A DNA stretch of 64,000 nucleotides from an uncultured Eubacteriales bacterium (GTDB lineage Bacteria > Bacillota > Clostridia > Oscillospirales > Acutalibacteraceae), in NCBI GenBank assembly GCA_905198155.1, contig CAJKBQ010000002.1, forward strand, positions 62,001-126,000. The letters are read 5' to 3'. The number at the start of each line of letters is the position of its first letter. Position 1 is the first letter of the stretch. Both the position numbers and the translations under genes were made by a program. A model generated the notes under the pieces. That model worked only from the letters and a program-made list of their open reading frames with translations, made no database searches and was not told the DNA's origin. This document shows positions 41,013-49,522 of the stretch, piece after piece.

Positions 41013-41942
41013 ATGAATTCAAAAATGTTCTTGTACATTCTGAAACGCATCGGGCTGGCGATCCTGACGATCTGGGTCGTAATTACGATCACGTTTTTTG
41101 TAATGCACGCAGTCCCGGGCGGACCGTTCGTGGGCGAAAAAGCCACCACCCCCGCCGTGCAGGCGGCCATGGAAGCCAAGTACGGTCTGGACAAGCCCGT
41201 GATGGAGCAGTACGCTACCTACCTCAAAGACATCGTCACCAAGTTCGACTTTGGCCCGTCGTTGAAGCAGCGCGGCCGTACCGTCATCGACATCGTCGGC
41301 GACGGCCTCAAGGTTTCGGCCAAGCTGGGGCTGATTGCAGCGTTTGCGGCGCTGATCGTCGGCGTCGTGCTGGGCGCAGCCGCTGCGCTCCGGCGCAATA
41401 AGATCATCGACAAAGTCATCATGGTCATCACCACAGCGTTTGTGTCGATGCCGTCGTTCATCGTGGGGTCGCTGCTGCTGATTATCTTTTCCGTCAGGCT
41501 GGGCTGGCTGCCCGCCAACGGCACCACCGCCCAAGGCTTGGTGCTCCCCGTCATCACCCTCGCGCTCTACCCCATGTCCTACATCACGCGTCTCACGCGC
41601 TCTTCGATGCTGGACGTCCTCGGCCAGGACTACATCCGCACCGCGCGCGCCAAAGGCGTGCCGGGCTTCCGGGTGATTTTTGGTCATGCACTGAAAAACT
41701 CGCTGATCCCGGTCATCACCTACTTCGGGCCGATGCTGGCGTACATCGTCACCGGTTCGCTCGTGGTGGAGCAGGTATTCGCCGTGCCGGGCATCGGCCG
41801 CTCGTTCGTCAACAGCATCACCGGACGCGACTATCCGCTGGTGATGGGTACCACCATCGTGCTGGCCGTGCTGATTATCGTCATGAACCTGGTCAGCGAC
41901 ATCATGTACAAAGTCGTCGATCCGCGGATCGAGCTGGAGTAA
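41013..41942 (+). CDS. oppB: Oligopeptide ABC transporter permease OppB
   Basis: A 309-residue membrane subunit with six predicted helices. It starts MNSKMFLYILKRIGLAILTIWVVITITFFVMHAVPGGPF, the OppB/DppB start. The EAA coupling loop (DYIRTARAKGVPGFRVIFGHALKNSLIPV) lies near residue 215. A longer in-frame start at 40932 would fall in the promoter. It forms the import channel with OppC and the ATPases OppD and OppF. An acetylesterase gene follows after 12 bp instead of oppC. Confidence 0.93.
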   Translation: MNSKMFLYILKRIGLAILTIWVVITITFFVMHAVPGGPFVGEKATTPAVQAAMEAKYGLDKPVMEQYATYLKDIVTKFDFGPSLKQRGRTVIDIVGDGLKVSAKLGLIAAFAALIVGVVLGAAAALRRNKIIDKVIMVITTAFVSMPSFIVGSLLLIIFSVRLGWLPANGTTAQGLVLPVITLALYPMSYITRLTRSSMLDVLGQDYIRTARAKGVPGFRVIFGHALKNSLIPVITYFGPMLAYIVTGSLVVEQVFAVPGIGRSFVNSITGRDYPLVMGTTIVLAVLIIVMNLVSDIMYKVVDPRIELE

Positions 41943-41954
41943 GGAGTGTAAAGC

Positions 41955-42932
41955 ATGACACTCGGAGAAATCTTCAAAAACGGATTGATTCTCCAGCGCG
42001 GCAAGCCTGTGCGGGTGTTCGGCTCGTCCGATACCGGCGCAGCGATCACATTTGCCGGAACCACGCAAACGGCCCCCGCCGGGCCGTTCACCGTGGAATT
42101 TCCCGCGATGGATGTCGGCGGTCCCTACACACTGACGGCGGTTGGCGACGGTCAAACCTGTACCGTTCCCGACATTTACATCGGCGAAGTCATTCTGTTT
42201 TCGGGGCAGTCGAACATCCAGTTCCGAATGAGCGAAGGCGCCATCGACCCCGAACCGCCGGTGCACGACGATATGCTGCGGATTTTCGTTTCGCAGCGCA
42301 TGGAGCCGGAACCGCTCACCCCTGCGGACGGCTGGGTCAAAGCCGACCCGGAAAACATCGGAAAATGGTCGGCGATCGCGTATCAAACCGGACGCGCACT
42401 GCGGCAGCGCGGGATTCCGGTCGGCGTCGTGGTATGCGCCCAGGGTGCATCCGTCATCCAAAGCTGGATCGACGAACGCCGCATCACCGGCACCGCATTG
42501 GATCTGCCGGTTGACCAGCGCCACGGGGACCGAACGTGCCCGCGGTACGCCGCGTGGAATGCCGACGGCGCGTTGTATCATTATATGCTCGAACGGCTTT
42601 TCCCGTTTTCGTTCGGTAAAGTGGTTTGGTATCAGGGCGAAAGCAATACCTCCCCGGCCGAAGGCGCCGTGTACGACCAACTGCTCGCGGAGCTGATATC
42701 CAATTGGCGCGCGTGCTTCCGGGATCCCGCGCTTCCGTTCGTAATCGTGCAGATTGCCGACTACGAACCCGCCGCAGAACCTGGATGGAAATCCGTGCAG
42801 GCCGCACAGCGCCGCGCGGCGCAGTCCATCCCCCATACCGTCCTGGTCGTTTCGGCCGACGTTTGCGAAAAAGACATGATTCACCCGGTGACCAAGTGGA
42901 AATTAGCCGCGCGGATCGCCGATCAACTGTAA
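41955..42932 (+). CDS. SGNH-type acetylesterase (sialate O-acetylesterase family)
   Basis: A 325-residue esterase. The catalytic Ser is in VILFSGQSNIQF (block I, GQSN) near residue 83. VWYQGESNTSPA is the second family motif. The Asp/His block near the end reads DMIHPVTKWKLA. The first about 70 residues form a small beta domain. No signal peptide is present, so it would deacetylate sugars or glycopeptides in the cytoplasm. It is placed between oppB and oppC with short gaps (12 and 22 bp), clearly within the operon, implying an acetylated cargo. Confidence 0.87.
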   Translation: MTLGEIFKNGLILQRGKPVRVFGSSDTGAAITFAGTTQTAPAGPFTVEFPAMDVGGPYTLTAVGDGQTCTVPDIYIGEVILFSGQSNIQFRMSEGAIDPEPPVHDDMLRIFVSQRMEPEPLTPADGWVKADPENIGKWSAIAYQTGRALRQRGIPVGVVVCAQGASVIQSWIDERRITGTALDLPVDQRHGDRTCPRYAAWNADGALYHYMLERLFPFSFGKVVWYQGESNTSPAEGAVYDQLLAELISNWRACFRDPALPFVIVQIADYEPAAEPGWKSVQAAQRRAAQSIPHTVLVVSADVCEKDMIHPVTKWKLAARIADQL

Positions 42933-42954
42933 TATCAAGGAGGTTTCCGTCAAC

Positions 42955-44013
42955 ATGAGCAAAAAACCGTTTAGCCTCCACGTCAATCTGGATGCATTCA
43001 CCCCGGCCACGGACGCCGAAAAAGCCTATATGGTCAAAATGCGCCCGTCCACCACGTTCTTCAAAGACGGCGTCCGCCGCCTGCTAAAAAACAAGGTCGC
43101 CACCGTCAGCCTGATTATCGTCCTGATTATCACGCTGTCGGCGCTGATTCTGCCGATCTTCTGGCCATATTCGTACGAGCAGCAGCTGGGCGTCACGCCC
43201 GGTCAGACGGTGGACGCGTCGTACAGCAACCTTTCGCCGTTTGAATACGGCGCCACCGAGCAGGCGCGCATCGCCGCCGGAGAAAAAGTATTCCCGCACG
43301 TATTCGGCACCGACTCCGCCGGGCGCGACTACTTCATCCGCGTCGTCTACGGCACGCGCATCTCGCTGGCCGTCGGCTTCTTCGCCAGCCTGATCGTCCT
43401 GATTATCGGCATGACCATCGGCTCCATCGCCGGGTACTGCGGCGGCAAAATCGACCTGTTCATCATGCGCATCGTCGATATCATTTACGCCCTGCCGGAC
43501 ACGCTCATGGTGATCCTGCTGGCGTCCGTGCTGAAGCTGACGCTCCGTGACGCGCTGGAAGGCACTGTACTGGAAAAAATCGGCAGTAACATCATCAGCC
43601 TGTTCATCGTGTTCGCGTTGCTGTACTGGGTATCGATGGCGCGGCTCATCCGCGGCCAGATTCTCTCCCTCCGCGAGCAGGAATACGTGCTAGCGGCGCA
43701 GTCCACCGGCGCGCGCGGCGGCTGGATCATCATCCGCCACCTGATTCCGAACTGCATCAGCGTCATCATCATCTCGACCGCGCTCCAAATCCCGAACGCG
43801 ATCTTTACCGAAAGCTTCCTGTCGTTCCTCGGTCTGGGCGTCAACGCGCCGATGCCGTCGCTCGGTTCGCTTGCGTCCGACGCGCTCAACGGCATCTCCT
43901 CGTACCCGTACCGCATGGTCATCCCGGCGATCGTGATTTCGCTGATCGTGCTGTCGCTGAACCTGTTCGGCGACGGACTGCGGGACGCGTTCGATCCGAA
44001 GCTGAACGGTTGA
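42955..44013 (+). CDS. oppC: Oligopeptide ABC transporter permease OppC
   Basis: A 352-residue membrane subunit. The N-terminal cytoplasmic stretch and first helix (LLKNKVATVSLIIVLIITLSALILP) are followed by an extracytoplasmic loop of about 90 residues, then five helices. The EAA loop (EYVLAAQSTGARGGWIIIRHLIPNCISVI) lies near residue 240. AAGGAGG precedes the ATG. Confidence 0.93.
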   Translation: MSKKPFSLHVNLDAFTPATDAEKAYMVKMRPSTTFFKDGVRRLLKNKVATVSLIIVLIITLSALILPIFWPYSYEQQLGVTPGQTVDASYSNLSPFEYGATEQARIAAGEKVFPHVFGTDSAGRDYFIRVVYGTRISLAVGFFASLIVLIIGMTIGSIAGYCGGKIDLFIMRIVDIIYALPDTLMVILLASVLKLTLRDALEGTVLEKIGSNIISLFIVFALLYWVSMARLIRGQILSLREQEYVLAAQSTGARGGWIIIRHLIPNCISVIIISTALQIPNAIFTESFLSFLGLGVNAPMPSLGSLASDALNGISSYPYRMVIPAIVISLIVLSLNLFGDGLRDAFDPKLNG

Positions 44014-44035
44014 TGAAAAGGAGGCGCAAAGTATC

Positions 44036-45073
44036 ATGGCATTGTTGGAAGTAAACGACCTGCACACCTCCTTTTTCACCGACGCCGGCGAGGTCAAAGC
44101 CGTCAACGGCGTGTCGTTTAACCTGGAAAAGGGCAAAGTGCTGGGCATCGTCGGGGAGTCCGGATCGGGCAAATCGGTCACGGCATACTCGATCATGCAG
44201 ATTCTCGCCGGAACCGGACGCATCGTCTCCGGCTCCATCAAACTCGACGGCCAGGAACTGGTCGGCGCGGACGAAAAAGTGATGAAAACCGTCCGCGGCA
44301 ATAAAATTTCGATTATTTTTCAGGACCCTATGACGTCCCTGAACCCCACATACACCATCGGTCACCAGCTGATGGAAGCCATCACGCTGCACACCAACCG
44401 CACCCGCGCCCAGGCGTATGACCGCGCCGTCGAAATGCTCCGCCTGGTCAACGTCAACGAGCCGGAAAAGCGGATGAAGCAGTATCCGTTTGAGTTTTCG
44501 GGCGGTATGCGGCAGCGCGTGATGATTGCAATGGCGCTGGCCTGCGAGCCGGACATCCTGATCGCCGACGAGCCGACCACCGCGCTGGACGTGACCATCC
44601 AGGCGCAGATTCTCGACCTGATGAAATCCCTCCAGCAGGAGCTGGGCATGGCGATTATCATGATTACGCACGACCTCGGCGTCGTGGCGCAAATGTGCGA
44701 CGAAGTGATCGTGATGTACGCCGGTTCCATCTGCGAGCAGGGTACCGCCGACGAGATTTTCTACAATCCCGCCCACGAATACACCAAAGGCCTGCTGCAC
44801 TCGATCCCCTCGGTGCACAACGTCGGCCAGCGGCTGGATCCGATCAAAGGCACGCCCATCGACCTGCTGAATATGCCGGCCGGATGTCCATTCGCTCCGC
44901 GGTGTGACCGCGCAATGAAAATCTGCCTGCGCGAACGCGCCGAGCGGATGAACCTCAACGCCGACCATCAGGCCGCCTGCTGGATGAATGTCAAAAAGGG
45001 CATTGACGACGGCACCATCGTACCCGAATCGGCAGACGCAGACGAAGCGCAGAAAGGCGGTGCGGCGCAGTGA
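44036..45073 (+). CDS. oppD: Oligopeptide ABC transporter ATPase OppD
   Basis: A 345-residue ATPase. Walker A GESGSGKS lies near residue 40, the signature FSGGMRQRV near 155 and Walker B ILIADEPTTALD near 178. The C-terminal oligopeptide-transporter domain holds CPFAPRCDRAMKIC, a Cys cluster that binds an iron-sulfur centre in some members. GGAGG lies upstream of the ATG. The stop overlaps the GTG of oppF. Confidence 0.93.
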   Translation: MALLEVNDLHTSFFTDAGEVKAVNGVSFNLEKGKVLGIVGESGSGKSVTAYSIMQILAGTGRIVSGSIKLDGQELVGADEKVMKTVRGNKISIIFQDPMTSLNPTYTIGHQLMEAITLHTNRTRAQAYDRAVEMLRLVNVNEPEKRMKQYPFEFSGGMRQRVMIAMALACEPDILIADEPTTALDVTIQAQILDLMKSLQQELGMAIIMITHDLGVVAQMCDEVIVMYAGSICEQGTADEIFYNPAHEYTKGLLHSIPSVHNVGQRLDPIKGTPIDLLNMPAGCPFAPRCDRAMKICLRERAERMNLNADHQAACWMNVKKGIDDGTIVPESADADEAQKGGAAQ

Positions 45074-46056
45074 CTACCAATCAAACGCAGCCGATCCTCG
45101 ACGTTCGGCATCTGAAAGAATATTTTGACATCAACATGGGGATGTTCCGCTCCAAGCCGCTCAAAGCGGTGGACGACGTCACCTTCTCCATCCAGCCGGG
45201 CGAAACGCTGGGGCTGGTCGGCGAATCCGGCTGCGGCAAAACCACCGTCGGCCGCACGATTCTCCACCTGTACAAACCCACTGCCGGCGAAATCTACTAC
45301 AAAGGCAAAAAAATCGAGTCCAAGGCCGATATCCAGTCATTCCGCCAAAAAGCGGCAATGGTTTTCCAGGATCCCTATTCCTCGCTGAACCCCCGGATGA
45401 CCGTCGCGGATATCATCGGCGAACCGCTCGATGTCCATAAATTATACAAAACCAAGCAGGAACGCCACGACCGCATCCTGGAACTGATGGATTACGTCGG
45501 GCTGAACAGTGAGCACGCCGCCCGCTATGCGCACGAATTTTCCGGCGGTCAGCGGCAGCGCATCGGCATCGCCCGCGCACTGGCCGTGAATCCGGACTTC
45601 ATCGTCTGCGACGAACCGGTTTCCGCGCTGGACGTTTCCATCCAGGCGCAGGTCATCAATATGTTCGGCGAACTGCAGGAAAAACTGGGTCTCACCTACC
45701 TGTTCATCGCGCACGACCTGCTCGTCGTGCGGCACATCAGCAACCGCATCGCCGTGATGTACCTCGGCAAGATGGTGGAGCTGGCGGACGCGTCCGAAAT
45801 CTACGACCATCCGCTGCACCCCTATTCCAAGTCGCTGCTGTCCGCCGTCCCGGTGCCGGATCCCAAAATCGCGCGCGCCAACCAGCGCATCGTGCTGTCG
45901 GGCGATATCCCCAGCCCGCTGAATGCGCCGAGCGGCTGCCCGTTCCGCACCCGCTGCCCCTACGCGTCCGAAGAATGCGCGCAGTCGATGCCGGATTTCA
46001 AAGAAGTTTCGTCCGGTCATTTCGTCGCGTGCCACAAGGTCGCCGAAATCAATTGA
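45070..46056 (+). CDS. oppF: Oligopeptide ABC transporter ATPase OppF
   Basis: A 328-residue ATPase starting at GTG 45070, overlapping oppD by 4 bp. Walker A GESGCGKTT, signature FSGGQRQRIGIARAL, Walker B FIVCDEPVSALD and the C-terminal CPFRTRCPYASEEC motif are present. It pairs with OppD as the nucleotide-binding dimer. Confidence 0.93.
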   Translation: MTTNQTQPILDVRHLKEYFDINMGMFRSKPLKAVDDVTFSIQPGETLGLVGESGCGKTTVGRTILHLYKPTAGEIYYKGKKIESKADIQSFRQKAAMVFQDPYSSLNPRMTVADIIGEPLDVHKLYKTKQERHDRILELMDYVGLNSEHAARYAHEFSGGQRQRIGIARALAVNPDFIVCDEPVSALDVSIQAQVINMFGELQEKLGLTYLFIAHDLLVVRHISNRIAVMYLGKMVELADASEIYDHPLHPYSKSLLSAVPVPDPKIARANQRIVLSGDIPSPLNAPSGCPFRTRCPYASEECAQSMPDFKEVSSGHFVACHKVAEIN

Positions 46057-46060
46057 TCTA

Positions 46061-46082
46061 AATATGCGCAAAGCCGCATATT
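46061..46082 (+). other. Intercistronic hairpin before oppA
   Basis: AATATGCG (46061-46068) and CGCATATT (46075-46082) form an 8-bp stem with a 6-base loop, not followed at once by a T-run. Such hairpins between ATPase and binding-protein genes often allow partial read-through or stabilise the oppA message. Confidence 0.6.
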
Positions 46083-46114
46083 CAGATAGATATTTTTGAA
46101 AGGAAGTCTTACCC

Positions 46115-47962
46115 ATGAAGAAATTTCTCGCAATCGCTCTGGTTCTCGTCATGGTGCTGTCGCTCGGCGCGTGCAGCAAAAGCAGCAAAAAAGGCGACGA
46201 AACCAGCAACGGGTTGTCTGTCTGCTTGGCGTCCGAGCCGCAGTCGATCGACCCGGCACTGAACTCCGCAGTGGACGGTGCGACTTTGCTGGCGCATCTG
46301 TTCACCGGTTTGGCCAAATGGTCGCAGGACAAGGACGGCAAACTGCAGATCGTCCCGGATGCAGCCACTGAGCTGCCGGAAGGCGTCAAGAACGCGGACG
46401 GCACCGTCACCTACACCTACACCCTGCGCGATGGCCTCACCTGGTCCGACGGCAAAGCCGTCACGGCCAACGACTTCGTATTTGCGTGGAACCGCGCGGC
46501 CGGCACCGAGCTGGCGGCGGACTACGGCTATATGTTCGAAGTCATCGACGGGTATTCCAAAATATGGGAATCTAAAGACAGCGGCAAAAAAGACGCTGAC
46601 GGCAACCCGATTCCGGAATACATCAATCCGGACGCGAAGCTGAACGTTGTTGCAAAAGACGACAAGACCCTCGTCGTGACGCTGGCCAGCAGCGTTGCGT
46701 ACTGGAACGAGCTGCTCGCGTTCCCGACCTACTACCCGGTGCGCGAAGATGTCGTTTCCAACGAATCCTGGGCGACGGATCCGAAAACCTATGTGTGCAA
46801 CGGTCCGTACACCATGACCGAGTGGAAGCACAACAGCGTGATTACGCTGACGAAGAACGAAAAGTTCTACGACGCGAAAAACGTCACGATGGAAGCCATT
46901 CACTTCTATCTGTCGGACGACAGCAACAACATGCTGACCAACTTCAAAAACGGCAGCTGGCAGCTGATTGACGATGTGCCGACCAACGAAATCGAAACCC
47001 TGAAAAAAGACTACCCGAACGAGTTTGTCGTCGCGGGTCAGATCGGTACTTACTACGTTTGCTGGAACATCAACGAGCAGATTCTGCCGGCGGATTCCAA
47101 GCTGACCGGCACCGATGCCGAAAAAGCCAAGGAAGAAATCCGCAACGCGGTTGCGCTGCTGCTCGACCGCAACTACATCGCAGAGAAGATCGGCCAGGCC
47201 GGTCAGGTTCCGGCGTCCTCCTTCGTCGCGATGGGCATGACCAATCCGGACGGCACCCAGTTCTATGAGACGGCCGGTCACAGCAAAGAATTCAAAGGCT
47301 ACTACAATGTCGCTGCGGATTCCTTTGAGTCCAACTTCAACGCTGCGGTCGAAACGCTGAAGAAGTATTACGACTACAAAGACGGCAAATTCACCAACTT
47401 CCCGACGCTGACCTACCTGTACAACACCGGCGAAAGCCACAAGGCGATCGGTGAATACCTGCAGTCTGCGCTGGCAGCAGTCGGCATCACCATGAACCTC
47501 GAAAACCAGGAATGGAACACCTTCCTCGAGACCCGTAAAAACGGCGACTATTCCATCGCCCGCAACGGCTGGCTCGCGGACTACAACGACCCGATCTGCT
47601 TCTTGGATATGTGGGTCACCAACTCCGGCAACAACGACGTTCAGTTCGGCAAAGGCGCTCATGCCGGTGTCAAGCTTTACAACCTGGATCTCACCAAACT
47701 CGGCTACGATGTCAACGTGAAAAACGGCACCTGGGCAGAAACCTATGACGTGCTGATTTCCACCATCAAATCGTGCGAAGACAACGACAAACGCTACGAG
47801 ATGATGCACATGGCCGAAGATATGCTGATGGAAACCGGCTGCATCGTGCCGCTGTATTTCTACACCGATATCTATATGATCGACGACAGCGTGAAGGGCT
47901 TCTTCTCCAACCCGCTGGGCTACAAGTACTTCATGTACTGCACCGTGGAAAAGACGAAATAA
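46115..47962 (+). CDS. oppA: Oligopeptide-binding lipoprotein OppA
   Basis: A 615-residue family-5 solute-binding lipoprotein. The signal peptide ends with lipobox LSLGAC (Cys about 20), then a Ser/Lys linker. The body includes SEPQSIDPALNSAVDGATLLAHLFTGL and YTLRDGLTWSDGKAVTANDFVFAW, standard for OppA/DppA-type proteins that deliver peptides to OppBC. GAAAGGAAG precedes the ATG. It is the highest-demand subunit of the operon and has hairpins on both sides. Confidence 0.94.
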   Translation: MKKFLAIALVLVMVLSLGACSKSSKKGDETSNGLSVCLASEPQSIDPALNSAVDGATLLAHLFTGLAKWSQDKDGKLQIVPDAATELPEGVKNADGTVTYTYTLRDGLTWSDGKAVTANDFVFAWNRAAGTELAADYGYMFEVIDGYSKIWESKDSGKKDADGNPIPEYINPDAKLNVVAKDDKTLVVTLASSVAYWNELLAFPTYYPVREDVVSNESWATDPKTYVCNGPYTMTEWKHNSVITLTKNEKFYDAKNVTMEAIHFYLSDDSNNMLTNFKNGSWQLIDDVPTNEIETLKKDYPNEFVVAGQIGTYYVCWNINEQILPADSKLTGTDAEKAKEEIRNAVALLLDRNYIAEKIGQAGQVPASSFVAMGMTNPDGTQFYETAGHSKEFKGYYNVAADSFESNFNAAVETLKKYYDYKDGKFTNFPTLTYLYNTGESHKAIGEYLQSALAAVGITMNLENQEWNTFLETRKNGDYSIARNGWLADYNDPICFLDMWVTNSGNNDVQFGKGAHAGVKLYNLDLTKLGYDVNVKNGTWAETYDVLISTIKSCEDNDKRYEMMHMAEDMLMETGCIVPLYFYTDIYMIDDSVKGFFSNPLGYKYFMYCTVEKTK

Positions 47963-47993
47963 TCTTTTCCCATCGGTCAAAATAACGCCGAAG

Positions 47994-48031
47994 CGCGGCG
48001 GAGCGGTTTGCAATGCAGCCGCTCCGCCGCG
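47994..48031 (+). terminator. 13-bp hairpin after oppA
   Basis: CGCGGCGGAGCGG (47994-48006) pairs perfectly with CCGCTCCGCCGCG (48019-48031), followed by ATTTTG. It could be a terminator or a 3'-end stabiliser, leaving some read-through into the aminopeptidase gene. Confidence 0.7.
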
Positions 48032-48064
48032 ATTTTGCCAATATGCAAAGAAAGGAACATCCGT

Positions 48065-49300
48065 ATGAATGCGCAAAAACTGCGCGATTACGCGCACCTG
48101 ATCGTTCACGCAGGCGCCAACGTACAGCCCGGTCAGCGTGTGCGGCTCCAAGCCGAAGTCGATCAGGCGCCGCTTGCCGCCGCCGTCACCGAAGCCTGCT
48201 ACCGCGCCGGCGCCGCATATGTGGAGCGCATCTGGTCGTGCAGCACCACCACCCTGCTGGACTACCAGTACGCCGCCGTCGAAACGCTCGGCGAAGTCCC
48301 GCATTGGGAAGAGGAGCGCGCCCGCCAGATGACCGTGGACTGCCCCGTCCGCATTTTCATCGAGTCCGAAGACCCCGACGCGCTCGCGTCCGTCCCCGCC
48401 GACCGGCTGGCCGCCGTGGGGCAGATGCGCGCCCGCGTGCTGAAAAAATACCGCGATGCGCTCGACGGCAAGCACCAATGGCTGATCGTCGCCGCCGCGT
48501 CGCCCAAATGGGCCAAAAAAGTCTTCCCGGACGACGACGAATCCACCGCCGTGGAAAAACTGTGGGACGCGATTTTCGACTGCGTCTACCTGCACGGCAC
48601 TGCCGCCGAAACCGAATCGGTTTGGGCAGCGCATACCGCCCGCATGGCCGCCAAAGCCGACTGGCTGAACGCCCAGCACTTTGCCCGCCTGCACTACACC
48701 AGCGCCAACGGCACCGACTTCACCGTCTCGCTGATCCCGCAGGCCAAATGGACCGGTGCGCGCGACGTCAACTACCGCAACGGCGTATCTTTTGTCCCCA
48801 ATATGCCGACCGAAGAGGTGTTCACCAGCCCCATGCGCGGTCAATGCGAAGGCCGCCTCGTCGCGACCAAACCGCTCAGCTGGTCGGGTCAGCTGATTGA
48901 CGGGTTTTCCGTCGATTTCCGCGGCGGCCGCGTGGTGGACTGCCGCGCCGCGCACGGTGAGGATACGCTCCGCAAGCTGTTCGCGATGGACGACGGCGCG
49001 TCGATGCTCGGCGAAGTCGCGCTTGTCCCGAAAGAATCGCCGATCAACCGATCCGGGCTGCTGTTTTACAACACGCTGTTCGACGAAAATGCCTGCTGCC
49101 ACGTCGCGGTCGGCCGCGGATTTTCGGAGGTCATCGACGGATTTCTGGACATGACCGACGACCAGCTGCGCGGCATTGGCATCAACGACTCGATTGAGCA
49201 CGTTGATTTCATGATCGGATCCGACGACCTGACCATCACCGGTATCCGGCCCGACGGCACCGAAGTCCCGGTATTTGTCAACGGTAGCTGGGCGGAATAA
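48065..49300 (+). CDS. M29-family metallo-aminopeptidase
   Basis: A 411-residue cytoplasmic aminopeptidase of the AmpS/PepS type. NPTEEVFTSP-like text appears as MPTEEVFTSPMRGQCEG, with metal-binding Glu. Further metal and catalytic residues are in LFYNTLFDENACCHVAVGRGF and IEHVDFMIGSDDLTITG near the C-terminus. Start ATG 48065 follows AAAGGAAC. Placed at the end of the opp operon, it would trim imported peptides. Confidence 0.92.
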   Translation: MNAQKLRDYAHLIVHAGANVQPGQRVRLQAEVDQAPLAAAVTEACYRAGAAYVERIWSCSTTTLLDYQYAAVETLGEVPHWEEERARQMTVDCPVRIFIESEDPDALASVPADRLAAVGQMRARVLKKYRDALDGKHQWLIVAAASPKWAKKVFPDDDESTAVEKLWDAIFDCVYLHGTAAETESVWAAHTARMAAKADWLNAQHFARLHYTSANGTDFTVSLIPQAKWTGARDVNYRNGVSFVPNMPTEEVFTSPMRGQCEGRLVATKPLSWSGQLIDGFSVDFRGGRVVDCRAAHGEDTLRKLFAMDDGASMLGEVALVPKESPINRSGLLFYNTLFDENACCHVAVGRGFSEVIDGFLDMTDDQLRGIGINDSIEHVDFMIGSDDLTITGIRPDGTEVPVFVNGSWAE

Positions 49301-49310
49301 TCCCGCGTAC

Positions 49311-49351
49311 AAAAGAGCGCATACCCGGAAAACACCCGGTATGCGCTTTTT
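49311..49351 (+). terminator. Terminator of the opp operon
   Basis: GCGCATACC (49317-49325) pairs with GGTATGCGC (49338-49346), followed by TTTTT. Confidence 0.88.
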
Positions 49352-49451
49352 CATATTTGACCGGCTGTGCCAAACGGATCGTCCGATTTGGACGTCCGCA
49401 CATTTTTCGCGCATATCGCACAATTACCCTGCAAAAGTCGCAAATCTCCCC

Positions 49452-49480
49452 TTGTCTTTTCCCGCCCGGTGTGATATAAT
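49452..49480 (+). promoter_or_regulatory. Promoter of the second GH31 gene
   Basis: TTGTCT (49452-49457), 17-bp spacer, TATAAT (49475-49480). Confidence 0.8.
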
Positions 49481-49522
49481 ACCGCTGATCTCCCCCAAAA
49501 CATCGGAAAGGATGCACTGCTC

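Noticed and set aside
46109..49423. Minus-strand frame of over 1100 codons opposite oppA and the aminopeptidase gene
   Set aside because: It is an antisense artefact of GC-rich codon usage: it spans two well-supported genes, has no ribosome site and no recognisable domain.
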